Below, in pieces: positions 9,114-17,505 of a stretch of DNA of 64,000 bases; within the stretch, counting starts at the first letter, position 1, and every line of letters starts with the position of its first letter. The notes below the pieces were generated by a model. It was not told the origin of the DNA. It searched no databases and saw only the letters and a program-made list of their open reading frames with translations. A program made the position numbers and the translations under genes. This DNA comes from Verrucosispora sioxanthis (GTDB lineage: Bacteria > Actinomycetota > Actinomycetes > Mycobacteriales > Micromonosporaceae), in NCBI RefSeq assembly GCF_010560025.1, contig NZ_SAIY01000004.1:248001-312000 (forward strand). Reading direction: 5' to 3'.

Positions 9114-11276
9114 ATGTCGCACGGCGAGGAACTGTTCGCGCTCGGCGGGGACGTGACCACGGAGCCCAGCTTCGAGTCCGCCCTGCGGGGGTACGAGAAA
9201 CGACAGGTCGACCGATACGTCGCTCGTGCGGAGCACGAGATCGCCGCGCTCGCGGCCGAACGGGAACAGGCGTACACCCAGATCCACAAGCTGGCCGGTC
9301 AGGTCGAGGTGCTGCAACGCGACCTGGCCCAGCTGCGCAAGCATGCGCCGGTCGTCGACCGGGCGGCCTTCCGGCATCTCGGCCCCCGGGTGGAGCAGAT
9401 CCTCACGCTGGCCGAGGAGCAGGCCGAGGACATCCTCTCCGCCGCCAACGAGGAGATCGAGGCCCGCCGCGCCGCCGCCGAGCACATCATCGAGGAGGCC
9501 CGCGTCTCGGCGGCCACCGCGCTCAAGGACTTCGAGATCGCCCTGGCCGCCCGCCGGGCCGAGGAGGAGCGGCAGGCCACCGCTCGCCGGGCCGAGTCGG
9601 AAGCCGCCGCGAAGTCGGCGAAGGAGGAGGCCGCCCGGCTGCGCAAGGCCGCCCAGGAATCCCTGGACCGGGCCCAGCAGGAGGCCACCCAGCTCCGGGA
9701 CGCGGCCAAGGAGATCCACAGTCGGGCCCAGCAGGAGGCGACCAAGCTGCGCGACGCGGCCCGCGAGGCGCTCGCCACCGCCCAGCAGGAGGCGACCCAG
9801 CTGCGCGACGCCGCCAAAGAGGTGCACGCGAAGGCCCAGCAGGAGGCGCGACGGCTGGTCGACCAGGCCACCGAGGCCGGCCGGGCCACCCATGCCAAGG
9901 CCCAGCAGGAGGCCAAGCAGATCATCGACGACGCCGCCGAGGCCGGCCGGGCCGCCCGCAACAAGGCCCGCCAGGAGGCCGAGCGGCTGAGCACCCAGGC
10001 GACCGAGGCGGCGAAGCGCACCCGCGCCGAGACCGAGGCGTACGCCCAGCGGATGCGCGGCGAGACCGAGGCGTACGTGCAGCACGCCCGGGCGCAGGCG
10101 CAGCAGGAGCTGGGCGCCTGGCGGGCCGGGGTGGAGCAGGAGGTGAACAGCCGCCGCGAGGCGGCCGACAGGGAGCTGACCGAGCGCAAGGCCACCGTCG
10201 AACGCGAGTTCACCGCCCGCCGCGATCAGCTCGAGAAGCAGTACAAGACCCGCAACGCCGAGCTGGACGAGCGGATCCGCACCCGTACCGCCGAGCTGGA
10301 GTCCGGCTTCGAGGCCCGGCGATCCCAGCTGGAGTCCGAGTACACCGCGCGGAAGAACGAGATCGAGCAGGGCGCCGACCAGATCCGCCAGGCCGCCGAG
10401 CAGGAGGCCGCCACGGTCCGAGGGCAGGCCGAGGAGCAGGCCGGCGAGCTGCTGCGCCAGGCGGAGACCGAGACGTCCGCGAAGCGACGCGAGGCCGACG
10501 AGTACGTCGCCACCGTCCGACGCGACGCCGACGAGTACGCCGACACCACCCGGCGGGAGGCCGACGAGCACGTCACCGCCGTGCGGCGCGAGGCGGACGA
10601 GCACGTCGCGGCGTCCCGCCGCCAGTTCGAGGAGTACGCGGCCACCACGCAGCAGCACCTGGCCACCACCCAGCAGCACCTCGCTGCCACCCAGCAGGAG
10701 GCGGCGGCCAGCCGGCAGCAGCTCGCCCAGGTGATGTTGGAGATCGCCAAGGCCCAGCAGCAGCTCGCCGACCTGCGCCAGGAGACGTGGAAGTCCCGGC
10801 AGGAGTCCGACGAGCTGGAGCGCAAGCTGCTCGGCCTGCGGCTCCAGGCCACCTCGGCTCCCGCCGCGTCGGCCGCGCCTGCGGTGGCAGCTTCGGCCAC
10901 GAACGGGGCACGCCCCGTCGGCGTCTCAGCGAACGGTGCTCGACCCTCCGGCGACGATGCCCCGGCGGCGGGCGGCCGGACCGGTGACCGTCCGGGCGAG
11001 GACGATGCCCGGCCGGCGACGAAGCCGGTGGCGGAGCCGGTCACCACTGTGGAGGATCCCGCCCCGACCCGCCCGGCGGCCGAGCCGACGAGCGCCGACG
11101 GCGGCACGGCGAGCGAAGGGTTGGACGGCGAGCCGACGGTGGCTGCGGTTCCCGGCGAGGGCGGCCGAGGTGCCACCCCGACGAAGATCACCAGCACCGG
11201 CGAGAACGGTAAGCGCCCCACCAAGCCGACCACCGACGAGCGGACCGCCAAGCCCAGCAAAGTCACCTCCGACTGA
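9114..11276 (+). CDS. DivIVA-domain long coiled-coil protein (Scy-like)
   Basis: A 720-residue paralogue of the preceding protein. It has the DivIVA-like head (FESALRGYEKRQVDRYVARAEHE, split here as residues 21-43), the block RVEQILTLAEEQAEDIL (about 103-119), then about 450 residues of coiled coil built from visible short repeats (AQQEATQLRDAAKE, RREADEHVTAV, TTQQHLATTQQHL). From about residue 590 the protein becomes a disordered Pro/Ala/Thr/Gly-rich tail that is absent from its neighbour. Scy is the polar assembly scaffold of Streptomyces; function here is inferred from architecture and position. The two genes are 167 bases apart, same strand, and look like an old tandem duplication with different tails. 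Confidence 0.8.
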   Translation: MSHGEELFALGGDVTTEPSFESALRGYEKRQVDRYVARAEHEIAALAAEREQAYTQIHKLAGQVEVLQRDLAQLRKHAPVVDRAAFRHLGPRVEQILTLAEEQAEDILSAANEEIEARRAAAEHIIEEARVSAATALKDFEIALAARRAEEERQATARRAESEAAAKSAKEEAARLRKAAQESLDRAQQEATQLRDAAKEIHSRAQQEATKLRDAAREALATAQQEATQLRDAAKEVHAKAQQEARRLVDQATEAGRATHAKAQQEAKQIIDDAAEAGRAARNKARQEAERLSTQATEAAKRTRAETEAYAQRMRGETEAYVQHARAQAQQELGAWRAGVEQEVNSRREAADRELTERKATVEREFTARRDQLEKQYKTRNAELDERIRTRTAELESGFEARRSQLESEYTARKNEIEQGADQIRQAAEQEAATVRGQAEEQAGELLRQAETETSAKRREADEYVATVRRDADEYADTTRREADEHVTAVRREADEHVAASRRQFEEYAATTQQHLATTQQHLAATQQEAAASRQQLAQVMLEIAKAQQQLADLRQETWKSRQESDELERKLLGLRLQATSAPAASAAPAVAASATNGARPVGVSANGARPSGDDAPAAGGRTGDRPGEDDARPATKPVAEPVTTVEDPAPTRPAAEPTSADGGTASEGLDGEPTVAAVPGEGGRGATPTKITSTGENGKRPTKPTTDERTAKPSKVTSD

Positions 11277-11345
11277 CGCCGCCCAGCCGACCCCAGCGGC
11301 GATCAGGCAGTTGTGGCCGCTACAAAGCGGTCCACAGCGGACAAA

Positions 11346-11660
11346 TCAACTGCTATGACTGCATGATCGGCGTGTGGGTGTGGGGTGGTGGCGGGGTCTG
11401 GTCCAGGCGAGGAAGCGGGCGAAGAGGGCCTGCGGCGCGGGGGCGTCGTACGGGTTGAGGTGATAGAGGTCGCGCATGGCCTCGTACATCAGGCCGGCGA
11501 GGTAGACGGACAGACCGGTCGGGTTGTGTTCGTACTCCGCCCGCAGCACCAGTCGCGCCTCCCCGCAGGGCCAGGGCTGCCCGTCGGTACGGCAGCACCA
11601 GGTCGGCCGCAACGGCGTGTGTGGCGGTCGACCTGGTCGGACCGCGCGCTCAGGTGACAC
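11346..11660 (-). CDS. Small conserved actinobacterial protein, function unknown
   Basis: A 104-residue protein with a core I recognise as recurring in actinomycetes: a Cys-containing motif RPTWCCRTDGQPWPCGEAR followed by an amphipathic helix EYEHNPTGLSVYLAGLMYEAMRDL and NPYDAPAPQALFARFLAW. The paired cysteines suggest metal binding or a redox role, but I know of no assigned function. I place the start at GTG 11660, which has GGAG 7 bases upstream; the longer frame reaching 11723 would translate one arm of a strong hairpin. It is convergent with the Scy-like gene and divergent from the XRE/DUF397 pair. Confidence 0.65.
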   Translation of the reverse strand: MSPERAVRPGRPPHTPLRPTWCCRTDGQPWPCGEARLVLRAEYEHNPTGLSVYLAGLMYEAMRDLYHLNPYDAPAPQALFARFLAWTRPRHHPTPTRRSCSHSS

Positions 11661-11683
11661 AGCAAGCTCCGCAAGGACGGCTC

Positions 11684-11727
11684 CCGGGTGCGTCTGTCGC
11701 TGCCCTGGCGACGACAGACGCACCCGG
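11684..11727. repeat. 16-bp perfect inverted repeat
   Basis: CCGGGTGCGTCTGTCG (11684-11699) is exactly complementary to 11712-11727, with a 12-base loop. It lies just upstream of the small minus-strand gene and could be a leader hairpin or part of a paired terminator region with the next hairpin. Confidence 0.7.
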
Positions 11728-11740
11728 AGCGGGTTCGGTA

Positions 11741-11771
11741 GGGCCGCCCGCAGGGGGATTGCGGGCGGCCC
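11741..11771. terminator. 12-bp perfect GC hairpin
   Basis: GGGCCGCCCGCA (11741-11752) pairs perfectly with 11760-11771 around a 7-base loop. No T-run. It lies between the divergent small gene and the XRE gene; it could insulate the two or be a structured element. Its role as a terminator is uncertain because both neighbouring genes point away from it. Confidence 0.4.
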
Positions 11772-11820
11772 CCGCCTGAACCCGTCCGCGCCCTCCGGGC
11801 AACGAACGAATCCGGCATGG

Positions 11821-11850
11821 CTGACAGTTTGGTGACGGGACCACTACTGT
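11821..11850 (+). promoter_or_regulatory. Probable promoter of the XRE/DUF397 pair
   Basis: CTGACA (11821-11826) and TACTGT (11845-11850) are separated by 18 bases, close to the sigma-70-like consensus. The expected start of transcription is near 11857, leaving a leader of about 88 bases before GTG 11945. Confidence 0.5.
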
Positions 11851-11944
11851 CGGAAGGCATCGAGGCTGGTGGTGGCCCTGGTGCGGGATGCGGAGGCCGC
11901 CGAGGAATGCCGAGTGGTTCTCGGCCGGCGATTGTGGAGGCAGT

Positions 11945-12745
11945 GTGGAGCAGACCACGGCGGACCTGATCCGGTCCCAGCTACGCCGGCTACGCGTCAC
12001 CGCCGGGTTGAGCCAGGAGGAGTTCGGGAAACTGGTGCACTACTCGGCGTCGATGGTCTCCGCCGTGGAGACCGGCGCCCGGCCGTACGATCGCCAGCTC
12101 CTGGCCCGGGCCGACGAGGTGCTGACCTCGGACGGGCTGCTGGGGTCGCTGCTGCGGATCGCCGAGCGGGAGGGGCAGCCGTCCTGGTTTCTGCCCTGGC
12201 TGGACGCCGAACGCCAGGCCCGGCAGCTACGGGTCTTCCAGCCGACGCTGGTCCCCGCGCTGCTCCAGACCGAGGGCTACGCCCGCGCGGTGATCCGCTG
12301 CGACGACCTGCTCAGCGACGACGAGGTGGAGCAGCGGGTGGCCGCCCGGCTGGACCGGCAGGCCATCCTCGACCAGCCCGACCCGCCGCAGCTCATCGCG
12401 GTCGTCGACGAGGCGATCCTGCACCGGCGGGACGAGCGCTTCCGGACGCTCATGGGGCACCAGATCGAGCACCTGATCGCCTGCGCCGAGCGCCCCAGCG
12501 TGAGCGTCCACGTCGTACCGCTCAGCGTCGGGCTGCATATCGGCCTGTCCGGGCCGTTCTCGCTGGCCAGGGGCGCGGACGGCGGCTGGGTGGCGAGCCA
12601 GGAGACCCAACTGACCGCTGCGCCGACCGACAACGAGGCGAATCTGGCTACCCTGTTGGCGCGCTGGGAGACGGTGCGCAACGAGGCACTGTCCCGCCAG
12701 CAGTCGATCGCACTCCTCAACGAGATGGTGAAGTCATGGCCCTGA
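11945..12745 (+). CDS. XRE-family helix-turn-helix regulator with DUF5753 domain
   Basis: A 266-residue regulator. The N-terminal helix-turn-helix spans about residues 8-60 (LRVTAGLSQEEFGKLVHYSASMVSAVETG split over two helices); the rest is the DUF5753 domain typical of the large WhiJ-like family of actinomycete regulators, with LLQTEGYARAV and VPLSVGLHIGLSGPFSL segments. GTG 11945 has GGAGG 4 bases upstream; a longer frame from 11888 lacks a site. It overlaps the DUF397 gene by 10 bases. Members of this family pair with a DUF397 partner and often control development or antibiotic production; the target is unknown. Confidence 0.88.
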   Translation: MEQTTADLIRSQLRRLRVTAGLSQEEFGKLVHYSASMVSAVETGARPYDRQLLARADEVLTSDGLLGSLLRIAEREGQPSWFLPWLDAERQARQLRVFQPTLVPALLQTEGYARAVIRCDDLLSDDEVEQRVAARLDRQAILDQPDPPQLIAVVDEAILHRRDERFRTLMGHQIEHLIACAERPSVSVHVVPLSVGLHIGLSGPFSLARGADGGWVASQETQLTAAPTDNEANLATLLARWETVRNEALSRQQSIALLNEMVKSWP

Positions 12746-12918
12746 ACGGCGCGACCTGGCGCACCTCCACCCGCAGCGGCAACACCGACTGCGTGGAGGT
12801 GGCCGACAACCTGCCCGGCCTGGTGGCCGTCCGGGACAGCAAGGACCGGCGGGGCCCGGTGCTGGCGTTCACCCCGTCGACCTGGCGGTCCTTCGTCGCA
12901 ACGCTCAAGCGGACCTGA
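12736..12918 (+). CDS. DUF397 protein, partner of the XRE regulator
   Basis: A 60-residue protein with the DUF397 signature: W.TSTRSGNTDCVEVAD, VAVRDSKDRRGPVLAFTPSTWRSFV. ATG 12736 lies inside the end of the XRE gene, so the two are translationally coupled. DUF397 proteins are thought to modulate their cognate XRE/DUF5753 regulator in a manner resembling a toxin-antitoxin or anti-regulator pair; this is family knowledge, not seen here. Confidence 0.88.
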   Translation: MALNGATWRTSTRSGNTDCVEVADNLPGLVAVRDSKDRRGPVLAFTPSTWRSFVATLKRT

Positions 12919-13088
12919 CTCGCCGCGGCGGCTCGCGCTGAACCACCCACGCCCTCAGCTCGACAGCGTGCCCGCATCATCACCACGAGGCAACGGCACT
13001 ACCCTGCCGAACAGGGCCGCCGGCTCGCCGGCCCGGCGGGCTCATTTCGACCCGGCGGCACCGCCGGAACAGCCGACGGGGAGACCGG

Positions 13089-14273
13089 ATGGCGCAACAC
13101 GAACCCGATGAGGCCGCGCCGAGACCTGCCGAGCGGGAACAGCACGACTCGAAGCCGCCAGGGGCAGCGCCGGGAGCCGACGACGCGACCGACGCGACGC
13201 AGCAGCGTCCGGCAGGTGCCGACGTCGGCCGCTTCGGCATCCCCGGGCGACCGCTGCGGCGCAACAGCTTCCTGGTCGGCTTCACCGGTGCGCTCGGCGT
13301 ACTGCTCGCGTACGCGGTCTACCTGGGGGTGCGCAACGCCGCGGGGATCCTGGTCCTGGTGGTGATCGCGCTCTTCCTCGCGGTGGGCCTGCACCCGGCG
13401 GTGGTCCGGTTACGGTCCTGGGGGTTTCCGCGCGGGCTGGCCGTGGCGACGGTCGTGCTGATCGTGCTGGCGCTGCTGGCGGCCGGGGTGCTGGCGCTGG
13501 TGCCACCGATCGTGACCCAGTCCGGGCAGTTCGTCGAGCAGTTGCCGAGCTACCTGGAGTCGCTGCGCCGCAACGAGACGGTCAACGACCTGGTCGAGCA
13601 GTTCGACCTGATGCGCCGCGCCCAGGAGGCGACCAGCGCGGACATGGTCGGCCGGGCGTTGGGCGGGGTGCTCGGCGGTGCCCAACTGGTGTTCGGCACC
13701 GTCTTCCGGGTGCTCACCGTGCTGGTGCTGACCATCTACTTCCTGGTCTACTTCGACCGGCTCCGCAACCTGGCGTACGCGTTGGTGCCGCGTTCCCGTC
13801 GGCAGCGGGTGCAGCTGATCGGTGACGAGGTCCTGACCAAGGTCGGGGCGTACATGGTCGGCGCGCTCGCCATCGCCGTGCTGGCCGGAGCGAGCACCTT
13901 CGTGTTCGCGCTGATCGTCGGCCTGCCGTACCCGTTCGCCCTGGCCGTGGTCGTCGCGGTGACCGACCTCATCCCGCAGATCGGCGCCACCCTCGGCGCA
14001 GTGATCGTCAGCCTGGTCGGCTTCGCCACCGATCCCTCGGTCGGCATCGCCTGCGTGATCTTCTTCGTGGTCTACCAGCAGGTCGAGAACTACCTCATCT
14101 ACCCCAAGATCATGCGGCGGTCGGTGCAGGTGAACGAGGTCGCCGCGCTGGTGGCCGCGCTGCTCGGGGTTTCGCTGGTGGGGGTGATCGGCGCACTGAT
14201 CGCCATCCCGACGGTCGCCGCCATCCAGCTCATCCTCCGTGAGGTGGTCCTCCCCCGCCAGGACGCCCGCTGA
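13089..14273 (+). CDS. AI-2E family (PerM/UPF0118) membrane transporter
   Basis: A 394-residue polytopic membrane protein. After a hydrophilic tail of about 55 residues rich in Asp/Glu/Pro come the paired N-terminal membrane segments (VGFTGALGVLLAYAVYLGV; ILVLVVIALFLAVGLHPAV), an AVATVVLIVLALLAAGVLAL helix, a soluble loop at about 135-190, and the C-terminal cluster with the family motif DLIPQIGATLGAVIVSL and VEN.LIYPKIM. Family members are proposed exporters; some export AI-2 and some act as Na+/H+ antiporters. Substrate unknown. GGGGAG precedes ATG 13089. It is monocistronic and convergent with the hydrolase gene. Confidence 0.9.
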   Translation: MAQHEPDEAAPRPAEREQHDSKPPGAAPGADDATDATQQRPAGADVGRFGIPGRPLRRNSFLVGFTGALGVLLAYAVYLGVRNAAGILVLVVIALFLAVGLHPAVVRLRSWGFPRGLAVATVVLIVLALLAAGVLALVPPIVTQSGQFVEQLPSYLESLRRNETVNDLVEQFDLMRRAQEATSADMVGRALGGVLGGAQLVFGTVFRVLTVLVLTIYFLVYFDRLRNLAYALVPRSRRQRVQLIGDEVLTKVGAYMVGALAIAVLAGASTFVFALIVGLPYPFALAVVVAVTDLIPQIGATLGAVIVSLVGFATDPSVGIACVIFFVVYQQVENYLIYPKIMRRSVQVNEVAALVAALLGVSLVGVIGALIAIPTVAAIQLILREVVLPRQDAR

Positions 14274-14316
14274 CCTGCCGGGCCAGGGCGGACCGGCAGA
14301 GGCCCGCCAGCGCGGT

Positions 14317-15126
14317 TCAGTCGGCCTGGCGCTGCGGTGGGCCCGACACCGGGACGTCGGCGAACGCGGCGACCGTCCGGTCGGCGTACGCGCTGGCGTC
14401 GCCGGTCTCCATCGGGCCGTCCCAGGTGGTCGGCAGCGGCACCGGCACCGCCGGGTTGACCCGCCGCACCACCTCGTCCAGCGCGGTCTCGGCGTCACCG
14501 ACCCAGAGGTGCTTGGCGCCGGGCACACCGACCACCTCCGCCTGCGGGATCGCCGCGAACCGCTCGCGGGCCTGCTCCGGGCGCAGGTAGTCGTCGAACT
14601 CCGGCACCAGGGCGGTGACCGGCTTTCCCGACTCGGCCCACTGGGCCAGATCGGCCGGGCCGGAATAGCGCAGCGGCGGGGAGAGCAGGATCGCGCCGGT
14701 CACCGCCGGGTCGCAGCCGTAGCGCAGCGCCAGGTCGGTGCCGAACGACCAACCCAGCAACCAGACGTTCGGCAGTTCGTGGAACTCGGCGTACTCGATG
14801 GCGGCGGCGACGTCGAAGCGCTCGCCGACGGCGGAGTCGAAGCTGCCCTCGCTGGTGCCGCGCACGCTGCTGGTGCCCCGGGTGTTGAACCTGAGCACGG
14901 CCAGGTCGGCCAGGGCGGGCAGACGCCAGGCCGCCTTGCGGAACAGGTGGCTGTCCATCATTCCGCCGTGGGTGGGCAACGGATGCAGGCAGACCAGGGT
15001 CGCGGCCGGTTCCCGGTCGACCGGGCGGGCCAACTCGCCGACCAACCGCAGGTCGTCCGCGGTGTGCAGCTCGATGTCCTCTCGATGCCCGGGCAGGATC
15101 GAGGAGGCACGGATCGGTGCGCTCAT
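14317..15126 (-). CDS. Alpha/beta hydrolase (dienelactone-hydrolase-like)
   Basis: A 269-residue cytoplasmic hydrolase. LVCLHPLPTHGG forms the oxyanion strand-turn, GWSFGTD is the nucleophile elbow (Ser in GxSxG), VPEFDDYLRPEQ carries a likely acid residue and VPGAKHLWVGD the catalytic His. The fold resembles the small KANL3/Tex30-type and dienelactone-hydrolase-type enzymes; no substrate can be named. Its ATG 15126 overlaps the stop of the upstream Zn-binding gene by four bases (ATGA), so the two are co-translated. Confidence 0.85.
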   Translation of the reverse strand: MSAPIRASSILPGHREDIELHTADDLRLVGELARPVDREPAATLVCLHPLPTHGGMMDSHLFRKAAWRLPALADLAVLRFNTRGTSSVRGTSEGSFDSAVGERFDVAAAIEYAEFHELPNVWLLGWSFGTDLALRYGCDPAVTGAILLSPPLRYSGPADLAQWAESGKPVTALVPEFDDYLRPEQARERFAAIPQAEVVGVPGAKHLWVGDAETALDEVVRRVNPAVPVPLPTTWDGPMETGDASAYADRTVAAFADVPVSGPPQRQAD

Positions 15127-15452
15127 GCCTCCAGTCTCCCGTTTCGCCGACCCCGCTGGATCACCGGGGCCCGTCGGTCGCGGGCACGCCAGCAACCGGT
15201 GTGCCAGTGCCGACGGTCGGTGAGATCGCCCCGGCCGTCCGCCGGCCAGGCCACGACGTGCGCCACACCGGGCCGGATCTCCTGGTCGCAACCGGGGCAG
15301 CGGTACGTCTTGGTGGACGCGCCGCCGCTGATGCCGCGCACCTGCCACTCCCCGTCCCGCCACTGCTGGACCGCGGCGACGCCGTGCCGGGCGCGCTCGG
15401 CGTCGAGGCGCACCGCGTCGTCGCGGCGGGGACGGTTACGACGGGGACTCAC
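15123..15452 (-). CDS. Small Zn-binding conserved protein
   Basis: A 109-residue basic protein with MSPRRNRPRRDD at its N-terminus and a Cys/His cluster (YRCPGCDQEI, then HVVAWP, then HWHTGCW) that looks like a zinc site related to HNH or zinc-ribbon folds. It is a conserved actinobacterial protein often labelled ATP/GTP-binding in databases, without experimental basis that I know of. Translationally coupled to the hydrolase downstream. Confidence 0.75.
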   Translation of the reverse strand: MSPRRNRPRRDDAVRLDAERARHGVAAVQQWRDGEWQVRGISGGASTKTYRCPGCDQEIRPGVAHVVAWPADGRGDLTDRRHWHTGCWRARDRRAPVIQRGRRNGRLEA

Positions 15453-15487
15453 GTCGTCAAGCGTACGGTCGAGCCGTCGCGACCCGG

Positions 15488-17326
15488 TCAGCGGCGGGTG
15501 TGGTCGCGGAACCCCCGACCGGTCTTGCGGCCCAGGTAGCCGGCGGTGACCAGGTGCTCCAGCAGCGGTGCCGGGGCGAACCCGGGCTCGCGCAGCTCCA
15601 GGTACAGCTCCCGCTGGATGGCCAGCGCCACGTCCAGGCCCACCACGTCGAGCAGCTCGAACGGCCCCATCGGGTAGCCGCAGCCCAGCTTCATCGCGTG
15701 GTCGATGTCGTCGGCGGTGGAGTAGCTGGCCTCCAGCATCCGCACCGCGTCGTTGAGATACGGGAACAGCAGCGCGTTGACGATGAAACCGGACCGGTCG
15801 CCGCAGACCACGCCGGTCTTGCCCAGCGTGGCGCTGACGACCTGCGCGGTGGTGACGGTCTCGGCGGAGGTACGGATCGTCCGGACGATCTCCACCAGCG
15901 GCATCGCCGGGGCCGGGTTGAAGAAGTGCAGACCCACCACGTCGGCCGGGCGCTGGGTGGCCATCGCCATCTCGATCACCGGCAGCGACGAGGTGGTGGT
16001 CGCCAGCACCACACCCGGCTTGCAGATCTCGTCCAGGCTGGCGAAGAGGGCCTTCTTGACGCTGAGTTCCTCGACCACCGCCTCGACCACCAGGTCCACG
16101 TCGGCCAGGTGGTCCAGCGTCGCCGACCAGTTGATCCGACCGAGCGCGGCATCCCGGTCGACCTCGCTGAGCCGGCCCCGGACCACGCCCTTGTTGAGCG
16201 ACGTCCGCACCGCCTCGAAGACCTTGGCCGACTGCTCCGCGCCCCGGGTCACCGACACGACCTCGTAGCCGGCGTTGGCGAAGACCTCGATGATCCCGGT
16301 CGCCATGGTCCCGGAACCCACGATGCCGACCTTGGTCACGACTGCGGGGCTCGCAAGCTCACTCCTCGCGCTCCCGATGCCAACCTTGGTCAGGGTCGCG
16401 CCGGTCACCGCCGGTTCCGTCGTGGTCGGCGTCTGCTCGTCCGGTACGACCTTCGGCGAGCCGGGCCGCTCGTAGGTGTAGAAACCCCGGCCGGACTTCC
16501 GCCCGAGCAGTCCTGCGGTCACCATCTGCTTGAGCAACGGCACCGGGGCGTGCCGGCGGTCCCGGCCACCACGCCGGTACATGGTGTCCAGGATCTCGTA
16601 CGCGGTGTCCAGGCCGATCAGGTCCATCAGCGCCAGCGGACCCATGGGCAGTCCGCAGCCGAGCTTCATGGCCGCGTCGATGTCCTCGCGGGTGGCGTAC
16701 CGGGACTCGAACAGGTCCACGGCGTGGTTGAGGTAGCCGAACAGCAGGGCGTTGGCGATGAACCCGGCCCGGTCGCTGATGGTGACGTCGACCTTGCCGA
16801 GCCGCTTGCAGAGCGCCTCCACGTCGGCCACCACGTCGGCGGAGGTGACCACCGTGCGTACCACCTCGACCAGCTTCATCACCGGCGCCGGGTTGAAGAA
16901 GTGGATGCCGACGACCTGGTTGGGGCGCGCGGTGGCCACGGAAATCTCGGTCACGCTCAGCGACGAGGTGTTGGTGGCGAGGATGGCCTCGGGCTTGCAG
17001 ACCCGATCCAGCTCGGCGAAGAGCCGCTGCTTCAGGTCGAGGTGCTCGGGTACCGCCTCGATCACCAGGTCCACCGAGTGCAGCGCGTCCAGCCCGACGG
17101 CGAAGGTGACCCGGCCCAGCAGCGCGTCCCGGTCGGCCTCGGCGAGCTTGCCCCGGGCCACCGCCCGGTCGGTCGAGCCGGTCAGATTCGCCCGCCCCCG
17201 GTCGAGTGCGCCGTCGGAGATCTCCACGGCCACCACGTCGATGCCGTTGCGGGCGAAGACCTCGACGATGCCGGCACCCATGGTGCCCAGACCCACCACA
17301 CCCACGCTGGTGAACTCGCGCGTCAC
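15488..17326 (-). CDS. 3-Hydroxyacyl-CoA dehydrogenase, double-module fusion
   Basis: A 612-residue protein made of two tandem 3-hydroxybutyryl-CoA dehydrogenase modules of about 285 residues each. Both keep the NAD site (GVVGLGTMGAG; GIVGSGTMATG), the TSSL serine, the His-Glu pair (GIHFFNPAPVMKLVEV; GLHFFNPAPAMPLVEI) and the N.LLF..LN.AV segment, so both look catalytically complete. They oxidise or form (S)-3-hydroxyacyl-CoA with NAD(H). The linker contains an 18-residue in-frame insertion (see findings). GTG 17326 has GGGGAGG 8 bases upstream; a second candidate, GTG 17356, lies 6 bases after TAATGT and could be leaderless. An operator-like motif is at 17365-17381. Confidence 0.88.
   Translation of the reverse strand: MTREFTSVGVVGLGTMGAGIVEVFARNGIDVVAVEISDGALDRGRANLTGSTDRAVARGKLAEADRDALLGRVTFAVGLDALHSVDLVIEAVPEHLDLKQRLFAELDRVCKPEAILATNTSSLSVTEISVATARPNQVVGIHFFNPAPVMKLVEVVRTVVTSADVVADVEALCKRLGKVDVTISDRAGFIANALLFGYLNHAVDLFESRYATREDIDAAMKLGCGLPMGPLALMDLIGLDTAYEILDTMYRRGGRDRRHAPVPLLKQMVTAGLLGRKSGRGFYTYERPGSPKVVPDEQTPTTTEPAVTGATLTKVGIGSARSELASPAVVTKVGIVGSGTMATGIIEVFANAGYEVVSVTRGAEQSAKVFEAVRTSLNKGVVRGRLSEVDRDAALGRINWSATLDHLADVDLVVEAVVEELSVKKALFASLDEICKPGVVLATTTSSLPVIEMAMATQRPADVVGLHFFNPAPAMPLVEIVRTIRTSAETVTTAQVVSATLGKTGVVCGDRSGFIVNALLFPYLNDAVRMLEASYSTADDIDHAMKLGCGYPMGPFELLDVVGLDVALAIQRELYLELREPGFAPAPLLEHLVTAGYLGRKTGRGFRDHTRR
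16321..16392. repeat. Dispersed repeat copy inserted in coding DNA with flanking 18-bp duplication
   Basis: The 18 bases at 16321-16338 recur at 16375-16392 with one difference. Between them is a segment (16336-16374) that matches the lysA leader (63839-63877) at 30 of 39 positions. The insertion is 54 bases, exactly 18 codons, and keeps the double dehydrogenase in frame, giving the linker GSARSELASPAV. Confidence 0.65.
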
Positions 17327-17362
17327 GACCCCGGCCTCCCCTGTGCGCAACGACACGGCCGG

Positions 17363-17381
17363 ACATTAACGGCCGCTAAGG
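17363..17381 (-). promoter_or_regulatory. Shared operator-like site upstream of the double dehydrogenase (site E)
   Basis: On the minus strand 17381-17365 reads CCTTAGCGGCCGTTAAT, matching the shared motif except at the last positions. A TAATGT box (17368-17363) overlaps its end, so a bound protein would cover the -10 element. Confidence 0.5.
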
Positions 17382-17505
17382 TTATGCGCGCGAGTCTGCC
17401 ATGTGACGCACCGTTGTCGAGGCGTCGTGGCACATGTCACCGATGTCCCGGTTTACCCGCCCGACCCGGTCAGCGGTCGACCGGCGGGTCGGGAGCGGAC
17501 CCGGC

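Noticed and set aside
14275..14299. Weak hairpin CTGCCGG/CCGGCAG between the AI-2E permease and hydrolase genes
   Set aside because: Only 7 bp with an 11-base loop and no T-run; too weak to call as a terminator.
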